A stretch of DNA of 64,000 nt, taken from contig DASZTO010000007.1 in NCBI GenBank assembly GCA_035548175.1, positions 1 to 64,000 on the forward strand. The letters are read 5' to 3'. The DNA comes from CALCHA01 sp035548175 (GTDB lineage Bacteria > Planctomycetota > Phycisphaerae > WQYP01). The notes beneath the pieces are model-generated. The model ran no database searches and was not told the origin of the DNA. It saw nothing but the letters and a program-made list of their open reading frames with translations. Positions 24,280 to 32,277 of the stretch are shown here, in pieces. Position 1 is the first letter of the stretch, and the number at the start of each line of letters is the position of its first letter. Both the position numbers and the translations under genes were made by a program.

Positions 24280-24644
24280 TCATGCCGATCCACCGCTCGT
24301 TCCGCGCACGATCCTCGTCCCGCGATGCGATACCACGACCAATGCCCCGGGAACGGTGCTCAAATCCACCGCATCCAGCAAAATCTCCGTCAACCGAACA
24401 TACGCCCCGCGGCTTTCGCGCTCCGCGCGAAAGAACACAATCCCATGATGCGTTCCCGGCGCATATCGCCGAACATCCGAAAAGCCCTTGTCCGCCGTAA
24501 ACAACCACCGCCCCTCCGCCTGAACCTCGGCAATTACGCGCTCGTCCGGCCACCCCGCACACTCACTGCATCAAATCCCCGCCCGCGCAAAATCTCCACC
24601 ACCTCCTCCGGCAAATCCTCATCAACCTTCGCTGCTGACGCCAC
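24280..24644 (-). pseudogene. frameshifted DUF5615 PIN-like toxin
   Basis: Starting at GTG 24644, six bases past the antitoxin stop, the sequence reads ...VDEDLPEEVVEILRGRGFDA, the N-terminus of DUF5615 proteins. The frame then shifts at a C/G run (24553-24556 on the + strand, four Cs where five would restore the frame). It continues as GWPDERVIAEVQAEGRWLFT, then ADKGFSDVRRYAPGTHHGIV and a normal C-terminus. One missing base explains the break. It is either a true inactivation or a sequencing error in the homopolymer. Confidence 0.8.
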
Positions 24645-24647
24645 GCT

Positions 24648-24887
24648 TCACCCCGCCGGAACAAAATCCACCCGGCTCACCGCCTCCGCCGCAAACTGCA
24701 ACGCCGCCCCGATATCCTCCCGCGTCAATTGCGGATAGCTCGCCACAATCTGCTCCACCGTGTCCCCCTCCGCCAGGCTCCCCAGAATGACCGCCACCGA
24801 CACCCGCGTCCCCCGAATTACCGGCTCCCCATGATGCACCCCAGCTTCCACCGCAATCCGCATCCGCCAATTCTCCGCAACCATCAT
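24648..24887 (-). CDS. DUF433-family antitoxin
   Basis: About 79 residues with the DUF433 core VHHGEPVIRGTRVSVAVILG then LAEGDTVEQIVASYPQLTREDIGAALQFA. These helix-turn-helix proteins pair with DUF5615 PIN-like toxins, and the toxin gene follows directly (here frameshifted). The ATG pair at 24887/24884 follows GGAGTGTG. If the toxin is dead, the antitoxin is an orphan. Confidence 0.87.
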   Translation of the reverse strand: MMVAENWRMRIAVEAGVHHGEPVIRGTRVSVAVILGSLAEGDTVEQIVASYPQLTREDIGAALQFAAEAVSRVDFVPAG

Positions 24888-25077
24888 CACACTCCAGCAA
24901 TCGCTTCCGCTCAGTATACCCACGCTCTCCCTTCCCTGTACCCCCTCCCTCATCCATCGACCCCGTGCAACCCATTTCACCCATACCCCAATCCGCTCCG
25001 TCACCTTCCCCGGAATTTTCTTGAACCTACCCCCGCCTCCGCTTACTAAACATCTACCCATCCTCTCGGAGCCTCTT

Positions 25078-25209
25078 ATGCGCCGCATTCCGACGCTTCC
25101 GGTCCCGGTCCTCCGAAAGAGCCCGGCATGGCATCTCCCATGGCTCGCGTTGCTGTTTCCGGCGCGGCCATTCCCCGATCAGCGCCGGCCTGCGCACTGG
25201 GCAACGTAG
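25078..25209 (+). CDS. possible 43-residue leader peptide
   Basis: ATG with GGAG seven bases upstream and 43 codons to a TAG, ending 38 bases before the lipoprotein gene. Rich in Pro, Arg and Trp. A weak ECF-like element (TTGAACC ... TTACTAAAC, about 25020-25049) lies in front. Family unknown; coding status is uncertain. Confidence 0.25.
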   Translation: MRRIPTLPVPVLRKSPAWHLPWLALLFPARPFPDQRRPAHWAT

Positions 25210-25246
25210 AAGCCCCTCGGCTTCGCTTGCCGTTGGAGACATTATT

Positions 25247-25804
25247 ATGGCCGCTCGTCGTGGGATGGCGCTGGTGTGCATTGCCCTGCCGATCGGGGCG
25301 CTGCTGTCGCTGGGCTGCGGGCTTTTTATCCTGCCGGTCGCCGGTCCCAAGGCGGCGCTGCACAACGCCCAGCGCATCGAGTTCACCCTGCACGTGGTGG
25401 GAAAGGATGGCAAACTCCTCGACGGCGTGATGGCGAAAATCTATCGCCACAAGGACAACCTCGACGTCTTCGGCGAGAGCGATTCGGTGAGTGATCCCGA
25501 GCAGCGCACCATTGACGGGGAATTGCACTACAAGTCGGTCGGCGCGTATGCCGTGGAGATTGACCTGGAAAAGTCGGAATACGTCGCGACGAGCGCGCTC
25601 TTCGGCAACGAAGATGATGTGCACCTGGTGCCAGGGTATTGGATGAGCATGATCTACACAGGTAGGCCGGTAAATGTAAGGACGCATCCGGAGGTGGTGA
25701 TTCAGATGTTTCGCAAGGAAGCCCAGGGGCGGCCGAGCGAAAGCGCCGAAAGCTCGCCGTCTCCTCCTGCGCCCGCGGGGCCAACCTATCCAACGCCGCG
25801 CTAG
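25247..25804 (+). CDS. putative lipoprotein
   Basis: A 185-residue protein. The N-terminal hydrophobic segment ends in a lipobox-like LSLGC (Cys about 24). The mature part (about 45-150) looks like a beta-sandwich domain (RIEFTLHVVGKDGKLLDGVMAKIYR), and the tail is Ser/Pro-rich and disordered. The ATG follows TTGGAGA. Function unknown; probably membrane-anchored in the periplasm. Confidence 0.7.
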   Translation: MAARRGMALVCIALPIGALLSLGCGLFILPVAGPKAALHNAQRIEFTLHVVGKDGKLLDGVMAKIYRHKDNLDVFGESDSVSDPEQRTIDGELHYKSVGAYAVEIDLEKSEYVATSALFGNEDDVHLVPGYWMSMIYTGRPVNVRTHPEVVIQMFRKEAQGRPSESAESSPSPPAPAGPTYPTPR

Positions 25805-25828
25805 CCAATCTCGATCGTGGAACGCGTT

Positions 25829-25927
25829 CAAACCACAGAGCCCACAGAGTTCACAGAGGACGACGGGTTCCCGTTGCACAGGGACCCATCGTCGTTTTCT
25901 CTGTGCCCTCTGTGTTCTCTGTGGTTG
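25829..25927. repeat. 99-bp imperfect palindrome built from CACAGAG / CTCTGTG repeats
   Basis: AAACCACAGAGCCCACAGAG begins the left arm; the right arm is CTCTGTGCC, CTCTGTGTT, CTCTGTGGTT. The centre is itself palindromic: GACGACGGGTTCCC, loop, GGGACCCATCGTCGT. The whole can form one long hairpin between the convergent lipoprotein and emrB genes, the clearest example of facing repeats. Confidence 0.88.
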
Positions 25928-25971
25928 TATACGTTTTCCGGTTCGGGAGTTTACCCGCCTTGCCGCGCCGA

Positions 25972-27540
25972 TCAGTGCGCCGCCACCGGTCCCTTGGGCG
26001 CCGCGGTCTTCTTGAACAGAAGCGCCAGCGGCGCCGCGGCGAAGCACAAAATCGCCATCAGCCGGAAGTTCGACACGAATCCCCACACGTTCGCCTGTGT
26101 CAGCATCTCGTGGTAAATCGAGCCCAGCGCCTGCGGCAACTGCATGCCATGGGCCATCAGCTCCTGCACGCGAGCCGCGGTCTGCGGGTCATACGGTGTG
26201 ATGTGGGCCGAGAGAATCGTCTGGTGCGATTGCGCCTCGCGGACCAGCAGCGTCGTGGTCATCGAAATCCCCACCGACGCCCCAATGTTCCGCAGCAGGT
26301 TGTAAAGACCGGTGGCGTTGCCCATTTCTTCGTTGCGCAGGGTGCCGGTGGTGAGGACGGACAGGGGCACGAAGAGCATGGAGATCGCGGCGCCGTTGAG
26401 GATGATGGGGAAGGTGATCGAATAGGGCGAGACGCCGAGGTAAACGTTGCCCAGGAGCCAGGAGGAATAGCCCAGGAGCAGCAGTCCGGCGGCGATGAGG
26501 AAGCGGGAGTCGATGCGTTTCATGAGGCGGGAGACCAGGAAAATGGCGGCGATCGAGCCGATGCCGCGGGGGGAGACGGTGAGGCCGGACTGGGTGGCGG
26601 TGTACCCCATGAGGCCCTGGAGGTATTCGGGGATAAGGGCGGTGGTGCCGTAGAGGACGATGCCGACGACCGTGACCACGGTGATGCCGATGGCGAAGTT
26701 GCGGTTGGCGATGACGCGGAGGGAGACGATGGGCGATTTGGTGAGCAGCTCCCGGAGGATAAAGCCCACGAATGCCGCGCCGGAGATCAGGGCGGTGTAG
26801 CGAATCCAGGTGCTGTTGAACCAGTCGGCTTCCTGGCCCTTGTCCATGATGATCTGGAAGGCGGCAAGCCAGATCGCCATGAGTCCCAGGCCCCAGGTGT
26901 CGATCTTCGTCTTGATGGCGTTCTTGATGTAGGGCGGGTCTTCGATGAGCGACCAGACCATGAAAAGGGCCAGCGCCCCCACGGGGATGTTGATGTAGAA
27001 GACCCATCGCCAGGAGTAATTGTCGGTGATCCATCCGCCGAGGGTTGGGCCGATGATCGGGGCGAAGACGATGCCCAGCGTATAGGCGGCCATGGCGGCG
27101 CCGCGTTTGGCCGGGGCGAAGGACTCGAGGAGGATCGCCTGCGCGATCGGCTGGAGGGCCCCGCCGCCGGCGCCTTGCAGGATGCGCGCGGCGATCAGCA
27201 GGGGCAGCGTCGTCGCCGCCCCGCACAAAAAGGACGCCAGCGTGAACAGCGCCACGCAGAACATCAGAAAATTCTTCCGCCCGAACGTACGCGACAGCCA
27301 TCCGGTCGCCGGCAGCACGATCGCGTTGCTCACCAGATAACTGGTCAGCACCCAGGTCGCTTCGTCGGTCGAGGCCGATAGCGAGCCCGCGATGTGCGGC
27401 AGCGCCACGTTCGCCACGGAGGTGTCGAGCACCTCCATGAACGTTCCGAGCATCACGGCGATCGTGATCAGCCAGGGATTCGCCCGAGGCCGCCAGAGGG
27501 CCAGTGCCGGAGTCGCCGAAGTTTCAATCGCCGCAGCCAT
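25972..27540 (-). CDS. emrB: DHA2-family multidrug efflux MFS transporter (EmrB-like)
   Basis: A 522-residue 14-helix drug:H+ antiporter. It has the DHA2 pattern FMEVLDTSVANVALPHIAGSL in helix 1, GWLSRTFGRKNFLM in loop 2-3, and GPTLGGWITDNYSWRWVFYINIPVG (motif C region, about 150-175). It is the inner-membrane pump partner of the EmrA-like adaptor 37 bases upstream. Operon order marR-emrA-emrB matches the classical efflux locus. Strand base composition changes within this gene. Confidence 0.93.
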   Translation of the reverse strand: MAAAIETSATPALALWRPRANPWLITIAVMLGTFMEVLDTSVANVALPHIAGSLSASTDEATWVLTSYLVSNAIVLPATGWLSRTFGRKNFLMFCVALFTLASFLCGAATTLPLLIAARILQGAGGGALQPIAQAILLESFAPAKRGAAMAAYTLGIVFAPIIGPTLGGWITDNYSWRWVFYINIPVGALALFMVWSLIEDPPYIKNAIKTKIDTWGLGLMAIWLAAFQIIMDKGQEADWFNSTWIRYTALISGAAFVGFILRELLTKSPIVSLRVIANRNFAIGITVVTVVGIVLYGTTALIPEYLQGLMGYTATQSGLTVSPRGIGSIAAIFLVSRLMKRIDSRFLIAAGLLLLGYSSWLLGNVYLGVSPYSITFPIILNGAAISMLFVPLSVLTTGTLRNEEMGNATGLYNLLRNIGASVGISMTTTLLVREAQSHQTILSAHITPYDPQTAARVQELMAHGMQLPQALGSIYHEMLTQANVWGFVSNFRLMAILCFAAAPLALLFKKTAAPKGPVAAH

Positions 27541-27577
27541 GATTCGTCACGTTGTGCAAAGAGAGGGTCGAAGGGAA

Positions 27578-28885
27578 TTACCGGATGGTCACGACCGGCT
27601 CGACGGACATTCCCGGTCCGAGCAGGTGGCGCTGCGTGGGATCGTCAAGCGTGATTTTCACCGGCACACGCTGCACCACCTTCACGTAATTGCCCGTCGC
27701 GTTTTCCGGCGGCAGCAGGGAAAAGTACGCGCCCGAGCCCTGCTGAATCGAGTCCACATGGCCCGCAAAGCGAGTGCCCGGATAGGCATCCACCTTCACC
27801 TCGACCGGTTCCCCAGGCCGCATGTGCGCGAGCTGCGTTTCCTTGAAGTTCGCCGTCACCCACACGTCCGGCTGCACAATCGCAAAGAGCGCCGGCATCT
27901 GGCCCGGAGCGACATATTCCCCGGGCTCGACGGACTTCCTGGTGATGCGGCCGTCGGTCGGGGCGACAATCCTGGTGTAAGAGAGGTTCAGCCGGGCGGT
28001 TTCAACGGCAGCCTGGGCGGAGGTGATCTGCGCCTGGGCCACGGCGACCTGGCCTTGCCGGGCCGCGAGCGTCGCCTGCGCCTGGGCGACCTGGGCCTGC
28101 GTAGCCGCCACGACCTTCTTGGCCGCGTCGAGGTTTGCCTGGGCGGTGCGCACGTCGGTCTGGACCTTGTTGAGCTCGACGCTCGACACGACGCCGCTCC
28201 TGGCTGCCGCCGCATAGTGCGTCAGATCCAGCGACGAGCGATCCAGTTCCGCCTGCTTCGCGACCTCATCGGCCTGGGCCTGGGCGACCTGCGCCTGGGC
28301 GGTGGTGATTCCCGCCTCTGCCTGAAGGACATCTGACTGGGCCGCGGCGAGGTCGGCCTGTGCGGCAGTCAGTTTGCCACTGGCCGCATCGAGCGCGGCC
28401 TGCTGGTCGTGGGGGTCGAGTTCGACGAGCACGTCGCCGGCGTGCACTTCCTGGTTATCGGTGACGTAAACATGCTCGACGTGGCCGGCGATGCGCGGCG
28501 TGATGGGGGCGACGTGGCCGTCGATGAAGGCGTCGTCGGTGGATTCATGGGAAGCGGAATACTGATACCAGGAGTAGCCATAGGCCGAGGCCCCGATGAG
28601 GGCCGCCGCGGCGACGGCGAGCGTTGCGGCGCGTTTGATCAATCGCCGCCGCGTGGAAGCCCGGGGGGCCGCGCCGGCGATGGCAGGCGCCGGGTCGAGG
28701 GTTTCGCGCTGCGGCTGGGGGGCGGGCTGGGGCAGGGGGCGAGGTTGCGGTTGGGGCGGGAGGCTCGGCGCTTTGGTTTCAGCGCCGCGCGTCTCGGGGC
28801 GTGCAGCGGCGTCGCGGAGGGCGGGCTGTGCATCGAGCGCGGGTTTGAGCTTGGCGGGGCGGGGTTCGGCGAGTGTGGTAGTCAT
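27578..28885 (-). CDS. emrA: HlyD/EmrA-family membrane fusion protein
   Basis: A 435-residue periplasmic adaptor. A cytoplasmic Pro-rich start (about 1-80) is followed by one membrane helix (AATLAVAAAALIGASAYGYSW). Next come the barrel-sandwich half FIDGHVAPITPRIAGHVEHVYV, a long Ala/Gln-rich coiled coil (about 175-310) and the closing half VAPTDGRITRKSVEPGEYV. It links EmrB to the outer membrane channel. The promoter and MarR operator lie directly upstream. Confidence 0.93.
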   Translation of the reverse strand: MTTTLAEPRPAKLKPALDAQPALRDAAARPETRGAETKAPSLPPQPQPRPLPQPAPQPQRETLDPAPAIAGAAPRASTRRRLIKRAATLAVAAAALIGASAYGYSWYQYSASHESTDDAFIDGHVAPITPRIAGHVEHVYVTDNQEVHAGDVLVELDPHDQQAALDAASGKLTAAQADLAAAQSDVLQAEAGITTAQAQVAQAQADEVAKQAELDRSSLDLTHYAAAARSGVVSSVELNKVQTDVRTAQANLDAAKKVVAATQAQVAQAQATLAARQGQVAVAQAQITSAQAAVETARLNLSYTRIVAPTDGRITRKSVEPGEYVAPGQMPALFAIVQPDVWVTANFKETQLAHMRPGEPVEVKVDAYPGTRFAGHVDSIQQGSGAYFSLLPPENATGNYVKVVQRVPVKITLDDPTQRHLLGPGMSVEPVVTIR

Positions 28886-28912
28886 GTTTCGGGGACCTTT
28901 TAGTACGTCACC

Positions 28913-28936
28913 AGATAGTTAGTACACTAATTATCT
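28913..28936 (-). promoter_or_regulatory. palindromic MarR-type operator at the emrA promoter
   Basis: Left half AGATAGTTAGTA and right half CACTAATTATCT form an inverted repeat with 10 of 12 positions paired. It sits 28 bases before the emrA ATG and overlaps a likely -10 (TGTACT on the minus strand, 17 bases from TTGCAT). It is the natural target for the MarR protein encoded next door; binding is inferred. Confidence 0.8.
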
Positions 28937-29049
28937 CGTCGAAATGCAAGCGGGGATGAAAAAAATTGTCGGATTCATAAGTGCGTAGATTAGCCGGCTG
29001 CCCCCCCGTCAGCTGGCCCCCCCTCGCCATCGGGCACCGGCGGCAGGCC

Positions 29050-29607
29050 TTATGACTTGGCGGCTTCCGCGCAGGGGCCGGCCTCTTCCTTCTCGGGTTC
29101 GGCCATTGCGGTCGCGCCCAGCTTGGTCAGCAGTTCCATGAGCGTTTCCTTTTCCTGGGTGCTCAGGCCTCCGGTCAGGCGGCGGATGAGCCGGAAGTAG
29201 CCGGGCATGGCATCGTCGAGGGCCTGTCGGCCTTTGTCGGTGAGGCGGACCTCGAGCATGCGGCGGTCGGCGAGCACGGGCTCCCGGGCGACGAGTTGCT
29301 CGCGCTCGAGGCCGTCGAGAAGGCCGGTCATGGTGGCCCGAGTGACCCCAGCCCGTTCCGCTAAGTCGCAGGGATTCAGGGGGTTATCGGGGAAGCGGTA
29401 GAGGAGCATCATGACCGTCCATCGACCTTGGGAGAAGTTGTGGAGGGCGAGATAATCTTCGATGGAGGCGAGGATATCGGAAGCGACGCGCAGCAGGAGG
29501 ACGCAGGCGGCGGAGGAAGCGGGGTCGATTTCCGGGTAGCGAGCGGCGCAGGCGCGGATGGTTTCATATTTGGGGATGTCGCGGAGGGTGTACATTTGCT
29601 TAGCCAT
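29050..29607 (-). CDS. MarR-family transcriptional regulator
   Basis: A 185-residue regulator (EmrR/MprA-like). The winged helix is in the middle: NFSQGRWTVMMLLYRFPDNP, LAERAGVTRATMTGLLDGLE (recognition helix) and LVAREPVLADRRMLEVRLT (wing). Dimerisation helices flank it. The gene precedes emrAB and probably represses it, with release by the pump's substrates. Its own leader contains only a poor match to the emrA operator. Confidence 0.93.
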   Translation of the reverse strand: MAKQMYTLRDIPKYETIRACAARYPEIDPASSAACVLLLRVASDILASIEDYLALHNFSQGRWTVMMLLYRFPDNPLNPCDLAERAGVTRATMTGLLDGLEREQLVAREPVLADRRMLEVRLTDKGRQALDDAMPGYFRLIRRLTGGLSTQEKETLMELLTKLGATAMAEPEKEEAGPCAEAAKS

Positions 29608-29742
29608 AACAACCTGATTATATGGTGCCTAACGGAGAAGCCAAAACAGAATTCGAGGGTCTCTTGCTGCACATCTCGACGTCTCAGAAATCACGGGAGG
29701 CGTAGCCACGGGCCACAGCCGCAAGTTGCGTCAGACTCTGGG

Positions 29743-30423
29743 TTACCATTCCAACTTTGGTGACTTTTCAGTCAGGTCCTGCACCCGCTGGTTGATCAGC
29801 GCATCCTTCTGCTTGGCCCGGTCCTGGAGTTCCTTGTCCAGATCCTGCACGCGGTTTTTGATGAACGTGATCGCTTCCTGGCGCATCTGCTGGCAGACAT
29901 CGAATTCCTGCGTGACCACCTCGTGGAGGTCGGAGGAGATCCGCTGACGCTCGGCGGGGTCCAGGTCGCTGCGCTGGAGTTCCCGCGCCAGGCGCAGGGA
30001 CTTATAGGCCAGCTCGAGGTCTTTCATTTTGAGTTCGAACTGAACGGGATCGCGCTTGCGCAGGTCTTCCAGGTGGTTGACGGTGCCGAGCGCTCCGCGG
30101 ACGAGTTTTTCGAACTGGGCGGGGTCGGCGTCACGCAGGGTCTTGGCCTGGGCGTACACGTCGGGCTGGGTGACGCGGAAAAACTCCATCACCCGGGCGA
30201 TTTCCTGTTCTTTTTTGAGAGCGGCGGCCTGCTCGGTGGTGGGGGCGGTGGTGGTTGAGGCGATGGCGGGGCGGGCGGGGCGTGTTGCCGGGGGTTTCAC
30301 GGATTGCGCGGCGAGATAGGCGGTTTGTCCGAGCAGGAGGGCGACGAGGCCCAGCAACCACTTATGGCGGCGATTTCCGGCAAATCCACCAGCGCTGCTC
30401 GCTTGGAATGGGTACGTCCTCAT
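29743..30423 (-). CDS. exported coiled-coil protein of the sigma-factor operon
   Basis: A 226-residue protein with an N-terminal hydrophobic segment (WLLGLVALLLGQTAYLAAQ, about 23-41), then a Pro/Ala/Thr-rich linker and a long charged helical region (about 65-226, heptad-like). The start lies nine bases after the anti-sigma stop with AAGGA before it, so it is the third gene of the operon. Family unknown; periplasmic partner of the anti-sigma is a reasonable guess. Confidence 0.72.
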   Translation of the reverse strand: MRTYPFQASSAGGFAGNRRHKWLLGLVALLLGQTAYLAAQSVKPPATRPARPAIASTTTAPTTEQAAALKKEQEIARVMEFFRVTQPDVYAQAKTLRDADPAQFEKLVRGALGTVNHLEDLRKRDPVQFELKMKDLELAYKSLRLARELQRSDLDPAERQRISSDLHEVVTQEFDVCQQMRQEAITFIKNRVQDLDKELQDRAKQKDALINQRVQDLTEKSPKLEW

Positions 30424-30432
30424 TGCCGGTCC

Positions 30433-31059
30433 TTACATGCCCCCCTGCGGCACTTCGAGCTCGTCAACCCCTCCGTCCACGGTCGGATTTGCCGGCAGCG
30501 AGGCGAGAACCTCGAGCAGCGGCGTCATTTCCTGGGTTTGGGTTCCCGAGACGGAGGATTCCTCGGCCTGCAACTGCTGGACGGAGGAATCGACATCGTC
30601 GAGGGCGGCGTCGTAGGTGCCCGGAGCGGTGTCATAAGGCGCCAGGCGGTCGATGACGCGGTTTACACGGGCGATATTGGTGTTGGCAGGTTTCTGGTTG
30701 TGGGAGTTGATGAGGACGAGGCCGGCGGCGATGACGGCGACCGCGGCGGCGGCGGAGAGCCCTGCGAGTGCGTAGTGGATGAGCCTGGCACGGCGGAGTG
30801 CCTGTTTTCCGCGCGCCTGGAAGTCGAGGTGGGCATGGATGGCGGCTTTGATGCGATCGGTCATGCGCGCCTTCTGGGCGTCGGAGACCTGGGGCTGGGG
30901 GAGGGAGCGGAGGAGGGTGTATTGCTCGGCGACGGCGTGGTATTCGGCCTGTGCGTCAGGTTTTGCGTCGAGGCGGGCGTGTAGTTGATCTTGCGCGGCC
31001 GAACCGAGTTCGCCGGAAATATCCAGCAGGGAGGCGTCAGTCAAATTCAGCCGGGTCAT
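30433..31059 (-). CDS. putative anti-sigma factor
   Basis: About 208 residues. A cytoplasmic N-terminal part begins MTRLNLTDASLLDISGELG and is followed by one membrane helix (YALAGLSAAAAVAVIAAGLVL, about 95-116) and an acidic periplasmic part. Topology and position (overlapping the sigma gene by 23 bases) are typical for planctomycete anti-sigma proteins, although no zinc HxxxCxxC motif is present. Confidence 0.78.
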   Translation of the reverse strand: MTRLNLTDASLLDISGELGSAAQDQLHARLDAKPDAQAEYHAVAEQYTLLRSLPQPQVSDAQKARMTDRIKAAIHAHLDFQARGKQALRRARLIHYALAGLSAAAAVAVIAAGLVLINSHNQKPANTNIARVNRVIDRLAPYDTAPGTYDAALDDVDSSVQQLQAEESSVSGTQTQEMTPLLEVLASLPANPTVDGGVDELEVPQGGM

Positions 31060-31627
31060 GGGAGACCTCCATGAGGGAGCGGAGCTTACCGAGGGCTCGA
31101 TGAGCCCGAGCAAGGACCGTGCCTATAGGGCAGTTGAGGGTTCTGGCGATGTCCTTAAAAGGCATATCGGCAAAGTGGCGCAGGAGCAGTATCTGCCGAT
31201 CGCCTTCGGGGAGCTTTCGCAGGGCGACCTGGAGGGAATCGATCTCCTCCTGTCGGTGGAGGGGGTCGAAGGGAGCCGGGACCTTACCAGCGAGCTCGTC
31301 GGTCATCTCCACGCGGTCGCCGTCGGAGTCAATGACGGTAGACTGGGTAGGATGGCGAGCGAGGCTGCGGCCGTGGTCACGGACCAGGTTCACCAGGATG
31401 CGAAAGAGCCAGGCCTCAAACTTGCCTTGATCATCATAAGCGCCAAGTCGCTGGACAATGCGCAGGAAGGTTTCCTGGACGAGGTCCTGAGCGAGCTCGG
31501 GGTTGCTGGTGGCGCGGAGCGCGTAGCCGAAGAGTCGTTGCCAGTAGGCGTCGACGAGGATATCCCAGGCGGCTTTATCGCCGTTCTGGCACCGCACGAG
31601 GAGCTCGGCGATGGCGCGTGCGTCCAT
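31037..31627 (-). CDS. ECF-type RNA polymerase sigma factor
   Basis: A 196-residue sigma-70 family ECF factor. Region 2 is GYALRATSNPELAQDLVQETFLRIVQR (outline; about 35-65). Region 4 is KLPEGDRQILLLRHFADMPFKDIARTLNCPIGTVLARAHRALGKL (outline; about 140-185). The ATG at 31627 follows GAGGGTGCT. It forms an operon with its anti-sigma. GGGAAC-type candidate ECF promoters occur at 12108 and 53309 but none is clear in front of this gene. Confidence 0.92.
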   Translation of the reverse strand: MDARAIAELLVRCQNGDKAAWDILVDAYWQRLFGYALRATSNPELAQDLVQETFLRIVQRLGAYDDQGKFEAWLFRILVNLVRDHGRSLARHPTQSTVIDSDGDRVEMTDELAGKVPAPFDPLHRQEEIDSLQVALRKLPEGDRQILLLRHFADMPFKDIARTLNCPIGTVLARAHRALGKLRSLMEVSHDPAEFD

Positions 31628-31796
31628 AGCACCCTCGGAAAAACGACCGCCCGGGTGGGATATTGCCACGACCGACGTGAGGGGCCCCAAAAGGGGAGCA
31701 TCCGGCCAACCACGCCCAGGACGGAAGGTGAACTGAAGGCTGCAAGAATAACGCCCGTTCCGCGGTTGTCCACCGGAAAAGCGAAGAAAGGTGAAG

Positions 31797-31824
31797 TTGC
31801 TTGCGGCCGTCGAATCAGTATACT
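31797..31824 (+). promoter_or_regulatory. candidate sigma-70 promoter of rpsU
   Basis: TTGCTT, 16 bases, TATACT, about 97 bases before the rpsU ATG. The leader after it contains GAGGT...ACCTT and CCGCAGGAGCCGCGG-type pairings that could regulate translation of S21. Confidence 0.65.
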
Positions 31825-31920
31825 ACCGAATTCCCCCGAGGTCTGAAAACCTTGGAAACCGCAGGAGCCGCGGCACCTTAAGAGGCTCAAAAAAGAGGCA
31901 GGCAACCGGAAGGCAGTGAC

Positions 31921-32112
31921 ATGATCAAGGTGAAATCCCGCGGAAACGAAACGGTGGACCAGATGCTTCGCCGGTTCAAGAAGCTGTGCGAAAAGGAAGG
32001 GCTGATCAAGGACATGAAGCGCGTGAGCTATTACGAGAAGCCCAGCGAGAAGCGTCGCCGGCGGATGCGTAAGAGCCAGAAGCGCGATCTCAAGGCCGGG
32101 ATGGAAGGATGA
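31921..32112 (+). CDS. rpsU: 30S ribosomal protein S21
   Basis: A 63-residue basic protein with the bS21 pattern: VKSRGNETVDQMLRRFKKLC at the start and YYEKPSEKRRRRMRKSQKR in the middle. It binds the 3' domain of 16S rRNA near the anti-Shine-Dalgarno sequence. Single gene with its own promoter and terminator, divergent from the sigma operon. Confidence 0.97.
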   Translation: MIKVKSRGNETVDQMLRRFKKLCEKEGLIKDMKRVSYYEKPSEKRRRRMRKSQKRDLKAGMEG

Positions 32113-32156
32113 CGCGGCGTCCGAAGCCAGAAGCCAGTAGGCAGTAGTCAGAAGCA
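32113..32156. repeat. GAAGYCAG words behind rpsU
   Basis: GAAGCCAGAAGCCAGTAGGC and then AGTAGTCAGAAGCAG, the complement of the TGACTTC heptamers in metH and manA, in the 3' untranslated region between the stop codon and the terminator. This shows that the family is found both inside genes and behind them. Confidence 0.7.
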
Positions 32157-32167
32157 GAATGAAGAAG

Positions 32168-32192
32168 GGATCGCCGAGGCGGTCCTTTTTTT
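32168..32192 (+). terminator. rho-independent terminator of rpsU
   Basis: GGATCGCC, two-base loop region GA, GGCGGTCC, followed by seven Ts. Strong short-loop hairpin with one G-T pair. Confidence 0.88.
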
Positions 32193-32277
32193 ATTGGCGG
32201 CGGTGGGCGGTCAGGGGGGCGGGACGGGGAGCGGTGGGGGGGCTATGGTGGCGAGTGGTTTGCGTGGGAGGTTGATC

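Noticed and set aside
825..25927. Dispersed repeats as a CRISPR array
   Set aside because: Units are 9-10 bases, degenerate, without spacers or cas genes.
31628..31800. GGAAC-type autoregulatory promoter before the ECF sigma gene
   Set aside because: A GGAAC occurs on the minus strand but no matching downstream box is placed at a plausible distance.
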